Shown here piece by piece: positions 48,271-56,437 of a stretch of 64,000 nt of DNA (positions are counted from its first letter, which is position 1; each line of letters opens with the position of its first letter). Under the pieces are notes generated by a model. The model did not search any database and had not been told where the DNA came from. It saw only the letters and a program-made list of their open reading frames with translations. The position numbers and the translations under genes are program-made. This DNA is from Nitrosospira multiformis (GTDB lineage: Bacteria; Pseudomonadota; Gammaproteobacteria; Burkholderiales; Nitrosomonadaceae): NCBI GenBank assembly GCA_017306155.1, contig JAFKJB010000018.1, positions 28,344-92,343 on the forward strand, written 5' to 3'.

Positions 48271-48555
48271 CGACATCCCGCATGGGCTGACAGGTTTTTG
48301 AAAAGCCCACACACGGTTTCCAAGGCGGGACAGGTGGTCAAGGTCAAAGTGCTGGAAGCCGATGAAAAGGGCAGCACATTGCCCTTACAATGAGGCGTGG
48401 ATAACGCGTCTCAAGAAACCCGGTGATAGCAAGCCTGCACAAGGCGGAGATCGGAAGAGGTTTTTATCTGAGGTTCAACAGAAACGAAAATAAAAACAGG
48501 AACTGAAAGCTGATACTGCAATAGCTACGGCTTTTGCGAGGTTAGGGAGGAAATA
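48271..48555 (+). pseudogene. Decayed copy of the 3' end of tex
   Basis: The plus strand here reads ADRFLKSPHTVSKAGQ and then [12 protein letters not shown], nearly the same as tex ([28 protein letters not shown]), followed by a stop, several frame changes and a last match TAFARLGRK against AAAFARLKG. The nucleotide match also holds in the Gln/Lys-rich tail (CAGAAACG, AAACAGGAA). No N-terminus is present. It is a fragment of a duplicated or foreign tex. Confidence 0.7.
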
Positions 48556-48677
48556 GGGAATTGATTACGGTGACTACAGTTTTGTTAGATTCTATTCGGT
48601 ATATTAAGGAAGGTTCGAAAATTATAGCTATTTCCCCTCTTATTCTTATTCTTGACTAGCTTAATCTTTCGTATTAA

Positions 48678-48708
48678 CCTCCTCCTTTCTTAATAAGAAA
48701 GGAGGAGG
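48678..48708 (+). promoter_or_regulatory. Perfect 15-bp inverted repeat covering a ribosome-binding site
   Basis: CCTCCTCCTTTCTTA at 48678-48692 and its exact complement TAAGAAAGGAGGAGG at 48694-48708 are one base apart. The right arm contains AAGGAGGAGG, the ribosome-binding site of the gene starting at 48711. In RNA this would fold into a stable hairpin that hides the site; as DNA it could also be an operator for the encoded DNA-binding-like protein. Confidence 0.75.
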
Positions 48709-48710
48709 CA

Positions 48711-49283
48711 ATGCAGTTCATCGAAGTCGACAACGACGTTTTTGCATATTTGCAGAAACATGCGCAACCCTTTATTGATACACCCAGTTCGACTCTTCGC
48801 CGTTTGTTGGGTATCGATAGTATTAATCCGCAGATTGCTACAACTCACAAAGAGTTTGTGGAAGATAGTGATTCCCAAATAAAACAAAAGCTGACTGAGT
48901 TTTCTGATGCTAATGGAATATCAGGCAAGTTTAAGGAATCATTGACGGAAAGCTCTCGAATTGCTTGGCGGCTGAAAAAGCCGAAGACCGATTTAAGTAA
49001 ATTGATTCAAGCGAATTTTCTTCGGGACGGGCAGAAGTTATATCTAGTCGACTACCAAGGAAATCGAGTTCGACAATTCTCTGCCACTCTTTCTGTTAAT
49101 AGTTTGATCTACAACAATCGCAAATATTCCATGAGCAATCTTGCTCAGAAGCTACTTACTGAGGTGGGCTTTCAGAGCTCTTCCGTATGTGGTACAGCTC
49201 GTTGGGTAACGGAGGAGGGAAAGGCTATCCAAGATCTTTGGAAACGATATCTTGAGGTAAATCAGTCAAATCGAGACTTATAA
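48711..49283 (+). CDS. SeqA-N-like protein with a C-terminal RAMA-like region
   Basis: 190 residues. The N-terminus (IEVDNDVFAYLQKHAQPF, then TLRRLLGI) closely follows the pattern of the SeqA N-terminal oligomerisation domain (IEVDxxLYxYI...LRRML). The C-terminal half (about 105-180) starts LIQANFLRDGQKLYLVD and ends with ARWVTEEGKAIQDLWKRYLE, like RAMA-type domains of restriction and modification proteins. The central part is a charged helix. It is not a true SeqA C-terminus, so a modified-DNA reader is inference. Richer in A and T than its neighbours. Confidence 0.6.
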   Translation: MQFIEVDNDVFAYLQKHAQPFIDTPSSTLRRLLGIDSINPQIATTHKEFVEDSDSQIKQKLTEFSDANGISGKFKESLTESSRIAWRLKKPKTDLSKLIQANFLRDGQKLYLVDYQGNRVRQFSATLSVNSLIYNNRKYSMSNLAQKLLTEVGFQSSSVCGTARWVTEEGKAIQDLWKRYLEVNQSNRDL

Positions 49284-49368
49284 TTGTAATGGTTAAATGT
49301 TAAAGGGATAAATGTCTAGTTGGTGCAACCATTATCGAATGATTCAGGGCAGATTAAGTGGGATTTAA

Positions 49369-49443
49369 CAATAGGGTCAATTTCGACTGATCATCAAAAA
49401 GAGCTGGCAGGACCGTTTTGATCAATCGAGTCTGACCCTATTG
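49369..49443. repeat. 75-bp palindromic element (REP/MITE-like)
   Basis: CAATAGGGTCA at 49369-49379 and TGACCCTATTG at 49433-49443 are perfect 11-bp inverted ends. Inner arms TCGACTGATCATCAAAA and TTTTGATCAATCGA pair imperfectly, giving one long hairpin around AGAGCTGGCAGGACCG. This layout is typical of REP/MITE elements moved by IS200-like or RAYT transposases. No transposase lies within it. Confidence 0.65.
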
Positions 49444-49447
49444 GTTC

Positions 49448-50533
49448 CTACGGCCGGCCCATTAGGTTGCTAAACCACTGGAACCGGGACTGCGCTACCT
49501 GCTGCCCCGCTTCATCATCCGGTGTATGCCGATCCATTGCGATACGAAGTCCGGCAAGATTTTCCCGTGTTATCCGCGCGGTAGGGTGATCGGCGCCAAG
49601 AGACTTTTCACAGATCGACAGGGCCCGCTTGTAAAGCGGTTCCGCCTGTGCATATTGCCCCTGCTTGTGATGGATGAATGCGAGGTTGTTCAGGATAGTG
49701 GCAACATCAAGGTGCCTTCCCGCAACTTTTTCCAGGATTCCCAGTGAACGTTCATAAAGGGGCTGCGCCAGTGCATAACGGTCTTGCGTGCGATAAAGTT
49801 CTGCAAGAATGCTCAAATCCTGCGCCACGTCGGGATGATTCCGGCCCAAGGTCTTCTCCCGGATAGCCAGCACACGCTTGTAGATCGGTTCCGCCTGTTC
49901 ATATCTGCCTTCATTCTGATGGATCAATGCAAGATTGTGCAGACCTGCCGCCAGGCCGGGATGGTCAGAACCGAGTGCTTTTTCCCGTATCGGAAGCAGG
50001 CGCTCGTAAAGCGCTTTAGCCGGTGCGTACCGTTCCTGGACGCAATACAGTTCCGCGAGATTGTTCAGCGTCTGCGTGACATCCGGATGGTCTGACTTAT
50101 GGGATTTTTCCCGGATGGCCAGCGCCCGCTTGTAGAGCGGCTCGGCGTCCCCGAAACGGCTCTGGGCGCGGTAGAGCTCAGCCTGCCCATTCAGGGTTCT
50201 TGCAAGCAGGGAATGATCCGGTCCAAAGTGCTTCTCCCGGATTGCCGCAGCACGCTTATACAGCGGCTCCGCCTGGGTAAACTTTTTATGGTCGCGGTAC
50301 AGCTCCGCAAGATTGTTCAGGCTCGTCGCAGTATCGGGATGATGAGGACCGTACTCTTTTTCAGCCACCGCGAGCGATTTCTTGACAGCATCTACCGCTT
50401 TGTCATACTCGCCCTTCTTGTAAAGCGATATCGCCTCCTGACTGAATGTCCGCCATCTGGTTTCCTGCGCGCGGGCAACGTGGGATATATCGAACAGGAG
50501 GAATATAAAGAAAGCGGTCGAGAGCCTTTTCAT
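49448..50533 (-). CDS. Exported tetratricopeptide-repeat protein
   Basis: About 361 residues: a Sec signal peptide (TAFFIFLLFDISHVARAQ), then seven or so 42-residue TPRs of the kinesin-light-chain type, each with LNNLAELY and a PLYKRALAIREK helix. Such arrays form protein-binding scaffolds. The 126-nt period is visible in the DNA too, so gene conversion between repeats is likely. Start at 50533, with AGGAGGA 5 nt before it. Partner unknown. Confidence 0.85.
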   Translation of the reverse strand: MKRLSTAFFIFLLFDISHVARAQETRWRTFSQEAISLYKKGEYDKAVDAVKKSLAVAEKEYGPHHPDTATSLNNLAELYRDHKKFTQAEPLYKRAAAIREKHFGPDHSLLARTLNGQAELYRAQSRFGDAEPLYKRALAIREKSHKSDHPDVTQTLNNLAELYCVQERYAPAKALYERLLPIREKALGSDHPGLAAGLHNLALIHQNEGRYEQAEPIYKRVLAIREKTLGRNHPDVAQDLSILAELYRTQDRYALAQPLYERSLGILEKVAGRHLDVATILNNLAFIHHKQGQYAQAEPLYKRALSICEKSLGADHPTARITRENLAGLRIAMDRHTPDDEAGQQVAQSRFQWFSNLMGRP

Positions 50534-51119
50534 GCGATTCCTCCTCGGCATCGGGTCCCGGTCAGGGATTGGGTCAGGGTTAAAGAATCAAAGGATTGAA
50601 GAGTCAAAGGTCAAGTGACTTGCAGGAATAGATGTTAAACCAGTATCTCCATTATGATTCAAACATTTTTTCCATCTTTTTTCCATCTTTTCAGTTCAGA
50701 CAAGCCAATGAAGAATTCTTCATGCGTTGCCATGAATGGAGCGTGGATCAAATCCCTTTCGGCATCGCGCTAACTGGCCACCGCTCGCTGGTCCCGGCTG
50801 AAATCCGTCACCGTCGCGGTACGAAAAAGCGTTAGCAAGCGCTGAGTCGATCGTACCATCATATTTTCACTTTCGAATAACACGTTTGTCATCTGTGCCC
50901 TTTAGAGTTGCCAGGTAATCTGGCTCTGGAGCCTGCGGAGATTCGCACCTGCGCGTGGAAGGCAACTGTCGACCGGGCGCAGCAGATTGCGGCAAATTCG
51001 AGCTCAATGGAAACAAATCTGGAATATCGCATGGGCAGCCTTCACCGCGACGCATTCTGGAACTCCTGGCATCCCGATAATTATTAAATATTTGATTTTT
51101 TCTCATTAAGGAATTTCAG
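50534..51119. other. Intergenic region upstream of alkaline phosphatase
   Basis: Divergent promoter region of about 586 bp. A 67-codon frame at 50632-50835 has no recognised product. A short repeat of TTTTTTCCATC at about 50666-50686 is the only pattern. I see no clear Pho box. Confidence 0.35.
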
Positions 51120-52754
51120 ATGAAAGTTTTTGCAAGGAAAGCGATTTCGCTATCGGTGGCACTCGCTGTGGGGGTTGCTCCCATGACGCCGGCCTTGGGC
51201 GCGGGTCCCACAACCGGTGGGGCAGAATCGGTGCAGGATTGGTTCATCGCCGGCCAGAGGTTTATCGCGGAGGGCGAGGGTCTGCAATCACACGAGGGTC
51301 GCGCCAAGAACGTGATTCTGTTCATCGGTGACGGCATGGGCATTTCGACCGTAACCGCAGCACGCATACTCGAAGGGCAGATGCATGGCAAAACGGGCGA
51401 GGAAAACAGCCTGTCCTTCGAAACGCTGCCCTACGTCGCACTGTCGAAAACCTATTCCTGGGATCAGCAAACTCCCGACTCGGCACCGACCATGACCGCG
51501 ATGGTCACCGGTTACAAGGCGCGCGAAGGCATGTTGTCGGTCAATCACACAACCGCGCGCGGTGAGTGCAGCACCGCAGTGATCGCCTCCAAGTCTCTGC
51601 CCACCATTCTGGAGCAGGCGGCGTCCATGGGCAAGGACACCGGCATCGTTTCAACCGCCCGCGTGACGCACGCCACTCCTGCGGCGACTTATGCGCATAC
51701 TGCCGTTCGCGACTGGGAAGCCGATTCCAACATCTCGACCTGCGGCGCTAATCCCGCCGCAAACCCGGCCGTGGTCAAGGATATTGCGCGCCAGCTCATC
51801 GAAGTGTCTCCCAAGGTCAAAGCGAGTCTCAAGGTGGCTCTGGGTGGCGGACGGACCTACTTTCTTCCGAAAACACAGTTCGATCCGGAATATGGATCTA
51901 CCAAAGGCCGGCGTAGCGACGGGCGCGACCTTACGGCGGAATGGGTGAGCAGCCGGGGTTCCGACGCGGTCTTCGCATGGAACAAGGCGCAGTTCGATGC
52001 CGCGAACCCGGCCACGACCAGATATCTCCTGGGCCTGTTCGAACCTTCGCATGTGCAATATGAAGCTGACCGTGCCAATGATCCGGCAGGTGAACCTTCG
52101 CTGACGGACATGACCGAGAAAGCGATCAGGATGCTGGAAAAGAACAGTAAAGGTTTTTTCCTGCACGTCGAAGCCGGCCGTATCGATCATGCGCATCATG
52201 CCGGCAACGCCAAGCGCGCCTTGATCGATACGATCGAATTTTCGAATCCGATCAGGAAAGCGATGGAACTGACCGATCCGCGCGAGACACTGATCATCGT
52301 TTCAGCCGATCACAGTCATGTGTTCACTATCGCTGGTTACCCGCACCGTGGCAACCCGATCCTGGGTCTGGTCAAGGAAGTACCGATGGTGGATGGCCAG
52401 AGCGCCGTTCCGGCCAAAGATACTCTCGGGCTGCCGTATACCACTCTCGGCTACCAGAACGGTCCCGGCTGGCGTAACGCGATTACCGCCGGCATCGCAC
52501 GTCCCAACCTGGCGGCGGTGGATACAACGGATGTAAATTTCCTGCAGGAAGCAGCGGTTCCACTCGATTCCGAAACCCACGCGGGTGAAGATGTCGGTAT
52601 CTGGGCAAAGGGTCCGAAAGCCCACCTGGTCCATGGTTCCATGGAGCAAAACTGGATCTACCACGTCATGAGAGAAGCATTCGGAAAGAGTGATGACCAG
52701 CAGGGTGATCAACAGGACGGCAACGATCGGAACGACCGGAACGACCGCGACTGA
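51120..52754 (+). CDS. phoA: Alkaline phosphatase
   Basis: 544 residues, exported by a Sec signal peptide (residues 1-28). The metal and active-site segments are present: NVILFIGDGMG, the nucleophile Ser in DSAPTMTAM, HVEAGRIDHAHHAGN and VSADHSHVF. It hydrolyses phosphate esters in the periplasm to release phosphate. The tail is unusual: a Gln/Asp/Asn/Arg-rich run at 528-544 (GDQQDGNDRNDRNDRD) from a short tandem repeat in the DNA. A strong hairpin ends the gene. Confidence 0.9.
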   Translation: MKVFARKAISLSVALAVGVAPMTPALGAGPTTGGAESVQDWFIAGQRFIAEGEGLQSHEGRAKNVILFIGDGMGISTVTAARILEGQMHGKTGEENSLSFETLPYVALSKTYSWDQQTPDSAPTMTAMVTGYKAREGMLSVNHTTARGECSTAVIASKSLPTILEQAASMGKDTGIVSTARVTHATPAATYAHTAVRDWEADSNISTCGANPAANPAVVKDIARQLIEVSPKVKASLKVALGGGRTYFLPKTQFDPEYGSTKGRRSDGRDLTAEWVSSRGSDAVFAWNKAQFDAANPATTRYLLGLFEPSHVQYEADRANDPAGEPSLTDMTEKAIRMLEKNSKGFFLHVEAGRIDHAHHAGNAKRALIDTIEFSNPIRKAMELTDPRETLIIVSADHSHVFTIAGYPHRGNPILGLVKEVPMVDGQSAVPAKDTLGLPYTTLGYQNGPGWRNAITAGIARPNLAAVDTTDVNFLQEAAVPLDSETHAGEDVGIWAKGPKAHLVHGSMEQNWIYHVMREAFGKSDDQQGDQQDGNDRNDRNDRD

Positions 52755-52766
52755 TACCAGTCATGA

Positions 52767-52799
52767 GGCTTGAGGCGCATGCGCACCTCAAGCCATTTT
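52767..52799 (+). terminator. Rho-independent terminator after alkaline phosphatase
   Basis: GGCTTGAGG at 52767-52775 and CCTCAAGCC at 52786-52794 form a perfect 9-bp stem around CGCATGCGCA, which itself can pair; ATTTTCTT follows. It lies just 12 nt before the start of the next gene, so that gene may depend on read-through or on its own promoter inside phoA. Confidence 0.7.
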
Positions 52800-52810
52800 C
52801 TTGAAAGCTT

Positions 52811-53566
52811 ATGAAAAATACATTACATTTTCTTGCCGGGCTTGCCTGCGCCCTACCACTACAGGTATTCGCCCATGGTCCGTCCATGCATCACGGACAA
52901 CCCGATGCCCCCAGACAGGTCAGCGCGACAGTTCCTGCCGATGCGCCGCTCGAACCTGTCGCAGCACGCTATACCGAACGCCGGATCGATAGCAAGACCC
53001 GCAGCACACATACCGCTGCCTGGTATTTCTGGCGTGACCCGACGCGGATAGAAACGGCAAGCCCTGAAGGCAGGATCGCCGAGGCGTGGGCGCGTGACGC
53101 GCATGGCCGCATCAGCCATGCGCGCTATTTTCATGAGGACCGTCGTGTGATCGAAGCTACCACCGGTGAATTGAAGGCGCGCGGTATCGAACCTGACTGG
53201 CAGGAACTGGGCAAGATACTGGACCCACGTGATTTTCCGGGCATGCGCCGGGTCGGAGCGACGTCGGTGCTAGGACAGCGTGCCAGCATCTATCGCGGTA
53301 AATCCGGCAGTGACGATCTGGAAGTGGTGTGGCTCGATGCGGTGCGCCTGCCCGCGCGCATCACGCGCTACACGAAGGCGAGCCGCATGATCCTGCGCCT
53401 CGAAGAATTTCATCGTGAAAATCCGCCCGGCTGGCAGCGCGTCGACACGCATGTGACGGAAGATTATCAGCGTATCGACCTCGCCGACCTCGGCGACATG
53501 GAAAACGATCCGTTCGTACGCAAGGTATTGCGTACAAGCAGCGGGCAGGGCGGTCATCAGCACTGA
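52811..53566 (+). CDS. Exported protein of unknown function behind alkaline phosphatase
   Basis: 251 residues with a Sec signal peptide (HFLAGLACALPLQVFAHG) and His-rich ends (HGPSMHHG; GGHQH). The middle contains many Trp, Arg and Asp residues (AAWYFWRDPTRIE, DPRDFPGMRRVG), with no recognised fold. It follows phoA on the same strand, 56 nt apart, with a terminator between them. The His-rich termini could bind metal, but that is inference. Confidence 0.65.
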   Translation: MKNTLHFLAGLACALPLQVFAHGPSMHHGQPDAPRQVSATVPADAPLEPVAARYTERRIDSKTRSTHTAAWYFWRDPTRIETASPEGRIAEAWARDAHGRISHARYFHEDRRVIEATTGELKARGIEPDWQELGKILDPRDFPGMRRVGATSVLGQRASIYRGKSGSDDLEVVWLDAVRLPARITRYTKASRMILRLEEFHRENPPGWQRVDTHVTEDYQRIDLADLGDMENDPFVRKVLRTSSGQGGHQH

Positions 53567-53670
53567 CGGGCGAGTGGAACATCGCGTTTATTCCGCTAAT
53601 AAACGCCAGGAAACGTCAGGGTTATTTCAAAGCGCAGCGAAGCTGAGTCTAGGTCCCTGAATGGGTATTC

Positions 53671-53764
53671 AGAACCCCAGAACCCCGGAACCCCGGAACC
53701 CCAGAACCTCAGAACCTCAGAACCTCAGAACCTCAGAACCTCAGAACCTCAGAACCTCAGAACT
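53671..53764. repeat. Tandem array of an 8-bp unit (AGAACCTC)
   Basis: Eleven full copies of an 8-bp unit, seven AGAACCTC preceded by two AGAACCCC and two GGAACCCC, plus a partial unit. It fills the gap between the convergent genes ending at 53566 and 53767. Such short arrays vary by slippage. Confidence 0.85.
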
Positions 53765-53766
53765 AT

Positions 53767-54828
53767 TCATCCACAGCCACCGAGCTGGGGCAGCACTGCT
53801 TCATTCAGTATATGATTGAACCTTGCCGGTTCCTCGAAGGGCGGGTTATGCGCAGAGTTCTCAAACCACACCAGCCGCTTGCAGGGTGCTTCGATCTTTT
53901 CAAAATATCGCTCTGCCAGTATCGCAGGAACATGCTTGTCATAACGCCCAAGCAGGAAGAATATGGGCACCTTGAATGAGCGGTAGTGATCGCTCAGATT
54001 GAGCCTGGAGATTTCATCCTCCAGTTGCACGAGAGAAAAGCGGTTGCCCTGACCAAACCTGATAAGGTCAAGCAGGTTCGCCTCATCGGTATTGAGTGCC
54101 GCCCCTATCAGCTTGCCGGTCGATAGATTGGCATGGAACATGCCGCCGAACCGCTCTACCCATTTGCCGGTTGTCAATCTTTCATCGACAGAGGCGTAGG
54201 GCGGCGGACCGACGGCTTCCAGCTCTGAAACCGCCTTGGCATTTCCCCTGTTTTTCGCTTCGGACAGGGCAAAATCGTAGGATAAGCGGCGACCTTCCGG
54301 TACATCGACCACCTGGGCAATGCCCACATAAGCGGAGATTTTTTCGGGGTGCTGTGAAGCATGGATTATCCCTGGCACTGTGCCCCATGAATGTCCTGCC
54401 AATACTACCTTTTCCTTGTTGAACCGGTGCCTGACGTATTCCACGACCTCGTCCAGATCGTGCACGAACTGCGCAATGGACATGGATTCAGGAGGTATAT
54501 CGGAATGGAATGATCGGCCCGTTCCTCGCTGCTCCCAATACACCACCGTGAAATGCTGTTCAAGCTCCGAATTATAATGGCGAAAGAGCGCCGACTCGCT
54601 TGCGCCGGGCCCGCCATGCAGGAGAATCAGGGGAGGATTGGAAGTGGATACTCCGCGAAACCAGATGCTTTGAGGAATCCCGCCGATGGTGATCTTTTCC
54701 ATGCTGGCGATACTGCCGGGAATGACATTTCCGGTTGCGTCCCGGAATGGCATGGTATGGACGCAGCCGCTGCATAAGAGGAACAACGCCGCGGCAGCAG
54801 TATGACGAAGAAAAGCGGGGTCTGGCAC
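53767..54828 (-). CDS. Alpha/beta hydrolase lipoprotein, proline iminopeptidase-like
   Basis: 353 residues. The lipobox is LCSGC, so the enzyme is lipid-anchored. Core motifs: oxyanion segment LLHGGPGAS, WEQRGTGRS, nucleophile elbow GHSWGT, acid in LGRYDKHVP and His in NSAHNPPFEE. That order matches proline iminopeptidase-type hydrolases (S33). The substrate is unknown; the C-terminus is Cys/Gly. Confidence 0.82.
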   Translation of the reverse strand: MPDPAFLRHTAAAALFLLCSGCVHTMPFRDATGNVIPGSIASMEKITIGGIPQSIWFRGVSTSNPPLILLHGGPGASESALFRHYNSELEQHFTVVYWEQRGTGRSFHSDIPPESMSIAQFVHDLDEVVEYVRHRFNKEKVVLAGHSWGTVPGIIHASQHPEKISAYVGIAQVVDVPEGRRLSYDFALSEAKNRGNAKAVSELEAVGPPPYASVDERLTTGKWVERFGGMFHANLSTGKLIGAALNTDEANLLDLIRFGQGNRFSLVQLEDEISRLNLSDHYRSFKVPIFFLLGRYDKHVPAILAERYFEKIEAPCKRLVWFENSAHNPPFEEPARFNHILNEAVLPQLGGCG

Positions 54829-54976
54829 CGATGTCTCTCTTCAGAGCATTGTTCCGTCGATATGATGTGGTATATGTTAGCTTAAAAACAGCCGGTGCTC
54901 AGTCGTGGGTGAAATCTGCCTGGAAAAGCGGGGGATAAGGCCTGGAGCCGGATGAATAACAAGAGAGGGGATAATC

Positions 54977-55405
54977 ATGCCAAAAGTATACAACTCCATT
55001 GTCGTCGATGCTCCAATCGAGCAGGTCTGGTCCAGGATACGGAACTTCCACGACTTCTCCTGGGCGCCTTCACTGATCAGGTCGTGCAAAAAGGTAGGCG
55101 GGGGTGGTGGCTATTCGGTGGGGGCAAGGAGGTTGTTAAACGGAGAATTCCTGGATACGCTGATCGCCTACAGCGAGATCGAGCGTCGGATGATGTATTC
55201 CATGGACGAAGGGCCTTCCCCGGTTTCATCAGGAGAAATTTACGATTACGTGGGTCATCTGCATCTGCTCCCGGTGACGACTGAGGGCAGGACCTTCGTG
55301 GAATGGTCCGGGTCATGGGAATCCGCGAGCACGGAAGCAGTGGAATACATGAACAAGGTGTACCGTTCCCTTCTCGCCGACCTGGCGGCGGAGTTTCGCC
55401 GGTGA
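54977..55405 (+). CDS. SRPBCC-family (START-like) protein
   Basis: 142 residues. Starts VYNSIVVDAPIEQVWSRIRNF, the typical first strand and helix of a SRPBCC fold, and ends in a long helix (TEAVEYMNKVYRSLLADLAAEF). Such proteins bind hydrophobic ligands. GAGAGGGGATAATC lies ahead of the start. Monocistronic; ligand unknown. Confidence 0.8.
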   Translation: MPKVYNSIVVDAPIEQVWSRIRNFHDFSWAPSLIRSCKKVGGGGGYSVGARRLLNGEFLDTLIAYSEIERRMMYSMDEGPSPVSSGEIYDYVGHLHLLPVTTEGRTFVEWSGSWESASTEAVEYMNKVYRSLLADLAAEFRR

Positions 55406-55514
55406 CTTCGGCCACGATTGAACGAGCGGGCCAAGGTGAGAGCTACAATTTTCTCACAGATCAGGAGGCGCGCAGCAAAGGATCCGTGCTGCCGGAAGTG
55501 TCACCGCGGTCAAA

Positions 55515-55925
55515 TTATGCATACCAGCGCAAGAATGCGGCGGCGGACAGCGCCGTTACACCCAGCAGGCTGAGCAGCCCCCAGGCATTACGGCGTCGTT
55601 TAGGCGTCCAGGCGGCCGACTGACGCAAATACTTTACTGCAATGACTACCCCGCTGGTAGCACAGAGAATCTTGACCAGCAATGCAGCAAAGGCGATGCC
55701 ATGCAGATCGGGGAATGTCTGGTAATAGTAGTAACTCACTGCACCAAATCCTGCACCACTTATCGCCTGAACTGTCCAACTCAACCCGACTATCCAGGCA
55801 AACTTGCGCAGCACAGGGCTGGCCTGCCCCGAGATGTACCACCCAAGGACTGGAAAGCCCACCACGGCAGCGGCGCCGAAATTATGCACCAGCTGCACTA
55901 TGGCATAGTTGAGATTTTCAAACAC
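55515..55925 (-). CDS. Small inner membrane protein of unknown function
   Basis: 136 residues with four hydrophobic helices (about 12-30, 42-62, 72-97, 112-130). The GTG start follows directly after the stop of the preceding gene, so both are co-translated. His14 and other polar residues in helix 1 might bind a cofactor, but no family is recognised. Confidence 0.65.
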   Translation of the reverse strand: MFENLNYAIVQLVHNFGAAAVVGFPVLGWYISGQASPVLRKFAWIVGLSWTVQAISGAGFGAVSYYYYQTFPDLHGIAFAALLVKILCATSGVVIAVKYLRQSAAWTPKRRRNAWGLLSLLGVTALSAAAFLRWYA

Positions 55926-56270
55926 TTATGCTTCTACATTGACGTTGACGCACTTTTGCGGACCGATGGGCGTATGCGCCTTGTTTACCACCTTGACGCA
56001 TATTTCGTGTTTTCCCGCTGCCAGCGTTCCGAGGGACTGGCTTCCCTTCAGATTACGCAGCGTCAGGATTTCCTTTTCATCGATATAGAGATGGGTGTGA
56101 TCGCCCTTGTCTCCCAGTGAGATGTCATAGATCAGCTCGACGTCCGTCTTCGGGCTGATTTTGGCGCCTTCCGCGGGTGAAGAAATTGCAACGGTTCCTT
56201 CGGCGGCAAGTGCCAGCGGAATGGAGCAGGTGAAAGCGAGTGAAACTGCAAGGGCCTGGAATTTACGCAT
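55926..56270 (-). CDS. Exported DUF4399-like protein
   Basis: 114 residues: a Sec signal peptide (AVSLAFTCSIPLALAAEG) and a beta-sandwich domain with VAISSPAEGAKISPKTDVE, DHTHLYIDEKE and AAGKHEICVKVVN. This fits the DUF4399 family of small periplasmic proteins, several of which neighbour copper or respiratory genes. First gene of a two-gene unit. Confidence 0.75.
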   Translation of the reverse strand: MRKFQALAVSLAFTCSIPLALAAEGTVAISSPAEGAKISPKTDVELIYDISLGDKGDHTHLYIDEKEILTLRNLKGSQSLGTLAAGKHEICVKVVNKAHTPIGPQKCVNVNVEA

Positions 56271-56437
56271 TAATCGTTCTCCTTGATATTTGTTGGTATC
56301 AATATTCTTTAATAAAACATAAGGGAATGGAAGATTCAGCGTTACTGAACCTGAGTTCGTAAAATCACAAATAGGCAGTCTTCTGGACTTTACCGCTCAA
56401 TTATATCTCAACCTTGCTTCTTAGGACGCGCCAGCAT

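Noticed and set aside
50632-50835. 67-codon frame upstream of phoA
   Set aside because: No ribosome-binding site and no recognised product; probably intergenic.
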